Below are positions 4,724 through 5,451 of a stretch of 5,451 nt of DNA, piece after piece. The notes under the pieces were generated by a model. The model saw only the letters and a list, made by a program, of their open reading frames with translations. It did no database searches and was not told where the DNA came from. The translations under genes and the position numbers were made by a program. Source of the stretch: an uncultured Clostridia bacterium (GTDB taxonomy: Bacteria; Bacillota; Clostridia; Oscillospirales; Ruminococcaceae); assembly GCA_946535685.1 (NCBI GenBank), contig CAMNDR010000084.1, positions 1 through 5,451 of the forward strand. Direction: 5' to 3'. The first letter of the stretch is position 1. Each line of letters starts with the position of its first letter.

Positions 4724-5451
4724 AAGCACTGTACTGGATCATCGCATCGCTGATCACGCTCAGCGGGTTTGGCACCATGGCCGCAGGCATGGTCAAAATG
4801 AAGTCGGAGAAGCCGAACTATGTCAGCAGTAAGGAAAACTACGAAAACATCAGGAATCTGGATATTGATCTGGGGTCTGAGGAGCTCACGGTCGTATCCT
4901 CCGCAGATGCCAGGGTCTGCACTGTAGAGTTTTGCGATGTCAGCGAAAATGTGATCGTCAAGCAGGACGGTGACACGCTGCGCATCAATATCAAGCCAAA
5001 CACCGGCCTGTCGTTCTTTGATTTCAACACACCGGACAGCAAGGTCATCATCACGCTGCCGGAGGAACAGATGAAGAATGTTCTGATCGACAACGGCTCG
5101 GGCAGTGTCAGCGTGGAGCATGTGCAGGCGGACACGATGAAGGTGGACAACGGCTCCGGCGGCATTGGCGTTTCTGATACAAAGAGCCGCATCGGCGATC
5201 TGCATACCGGTTCCGGCGGCATCGTCATCGCAGATGTGTCCTTCCTGGAGGATGCCAGGCTGCACTCCGGTTCCGGAAGCATCAGCGGTCAGAACTTTGC
5301 AGCACCGGGCGGATTCACGATGGATGCCGGCTCCGGCAGCATCAGATTAGACGGCGTGACTGCAGGAAAAACCAACGCAACGGTCGGTTCCGGCGATCTG
5401 AACATGTCAGGTCTGTCACTCACGGACACTGCGGCTTTCAAAGCCGGCTCC
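4720..5451 (+). CDS. DUF4097-family putative adhesin-like protein, 3'-truncated by window edge
   Basis: The frame is open from the ATG at 4720 to the window end: 244 residues with no stop, so the C-terminus is missing. GGGAGG (4706-4711) precedes the start by 8 nt, and the ATG overlaps the stop of the HAAS gene. Residues 4-25 form one hydrophobic segment with no lipobox, suggesting a membrane-anchored protein with its bulk outside. From about residue 44 the sequence is beta-rich: IRNLDIDLGSEELTVVSS, VIVKQDGDTLRINI and KVIITLPEE, followed by regularly spaced GSG turns. This is the DUF4097 pattern shared with B. subtilis LiaG and YvlB, proteins tied to envelope stress. The biochemical role is unknown. 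Position after padR and the HAAS gene is the usual gene order and supports the call. Confidence 0.9.
   Translation, partial: MKALYWIIASLITLSGFGTMAAGMVKMKSEKPNYVSSKENYENIRNLDIDLGSEELTVVSSADARVCTVEFCDVSENVIVKQDGDTLRINIKPNTGLSFFDFNTPDSKVIITLPEEQMKNVLIDNGSGSVSVEHVQADTMKVDNGSGGIGVSDTKSRIGDLHTGSGGIVIADVSFLEDARLHSGSGSISGQNFAAPGGFTMDAGSGSIRLDGVTAGKTNATVGSGDLNMSGLSLTDTAAFKAGS
5095..5451 (+). repeat. GSG-turn beta repeats (about 20 residues each) in the DUF4097 protein
   Basis: Gly-Ser-Gly turns recur at residues 126, 145, 164, 184, 204 and 223, and a further GS at 243 is cut by the edge. Spacing is 19, 19, 20, 20, 19 and 20 residues. Each turn is followed by a short beta-like stretch (SVSV, GIGV, GIVI, SISG, SIRL, DLNM). 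This is the regular coil of a parallel beta-helix-like or solenoid fold as expected for DUF4097. At least seven coils begin inside the window. Confidence 0.85.

Noticed and set aside
4693..5265. Minus-strand open frames opposite the DUF4097 gene (190 and 147 codons)
   Set aside because: The plus strand encodes a coherent DUF4097 protein with regular GSG repeats, start/stop overlap and a ribosome-binding site; the antisense frames have none of these.
5095..5451. Regular 57-60 bp DNA periodicity as a CRISPR or minisatellite array
   Set aside because: Only the GSG codons recur, the intervening bases diverge, and the period is explained by protein beta-coils in an open frame.

Overview
The window looks like chromosomal DNA of a Gram-positive gut-type member of the Clostridia, perhaps an Oscillospiraceae/Ruminococcus-like lineage. 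The grounds are strong AGGAGG ribosome-binding sites, sigma-A type promoters (two with extended -10 boxes), a Gram-positive style sugar-binding lipoprotein, a PadR/HAAS(DUF1700)/DUF4097 module typical of Firmicutes, and G/C-ending codons in genes separated by AT-rich gaps. The genus is inference only.

Left part (1-1366). A minus-strand operon starts near 1233 and runs off the left edge. It encodes a ribose-type ABC transporter substrate-binding lipoprotein (1123-128), then the first 38 codons of a membrane protein (from 115), possibly the cognate permease. The 243-bp divergent gap holds a minus-strand extended -10 promoter, a 17-bp interrupted palindrome resembling a CcpA/LacI-family operator over that promoter's -35 region, a bulged hairpin in the transporter leader, and a perfect-consensus promoter firing rightwards.

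Middle (1367-2602). A single gene encodes a two-domain enzyme: an N-terminal Nudix hydrolase of the isopentenyl-diphosphate-isomerase-like type, fused to a C-terminal HAD phosphatase with all four HAD motifs. It has its own promoter and ends at a strong rho-independent terminator.

Right part (2603-5451). An AT-rich regulatory region (TTGACA, 17 bp, extended TATACT, and an 11-bp inverted repeat in the leader) drives a tightly packed run: uppP (undecaprenyl-diphosphate phosphatase), a PadR-family regulator, a HAAS/DUF1700 membrane protein and a DUF4097 putative adhesin-like protein cut by the window edge. The last three are joined by ATGA start/stop overlaps. The likely theme is envelope homeostasis or envelope stress: UppP recycles the lipid carrier that bacitracin targets, and PadR, HAAS and DUF4097 would form a sensing/regulatory and surface module. 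Linking uppP to that module is inference from spacing and the absence of a terminator.

The most interesting points are the Nudix-HAD fusion; the operon linking uppP with PadR-HAAS-DUF4097; a 36-bp tandem duplication at the end of padR whose second copy supplies the next gene's Shine-Dalgarno; a tyrosine-rich nine-residue repeat linker in the HAAS protein; and symmetric elements in the uppP leader and in the divergent promoter region. No tRNA, rRNA, CRISPR array, insertion sequence or attachment site was seen.
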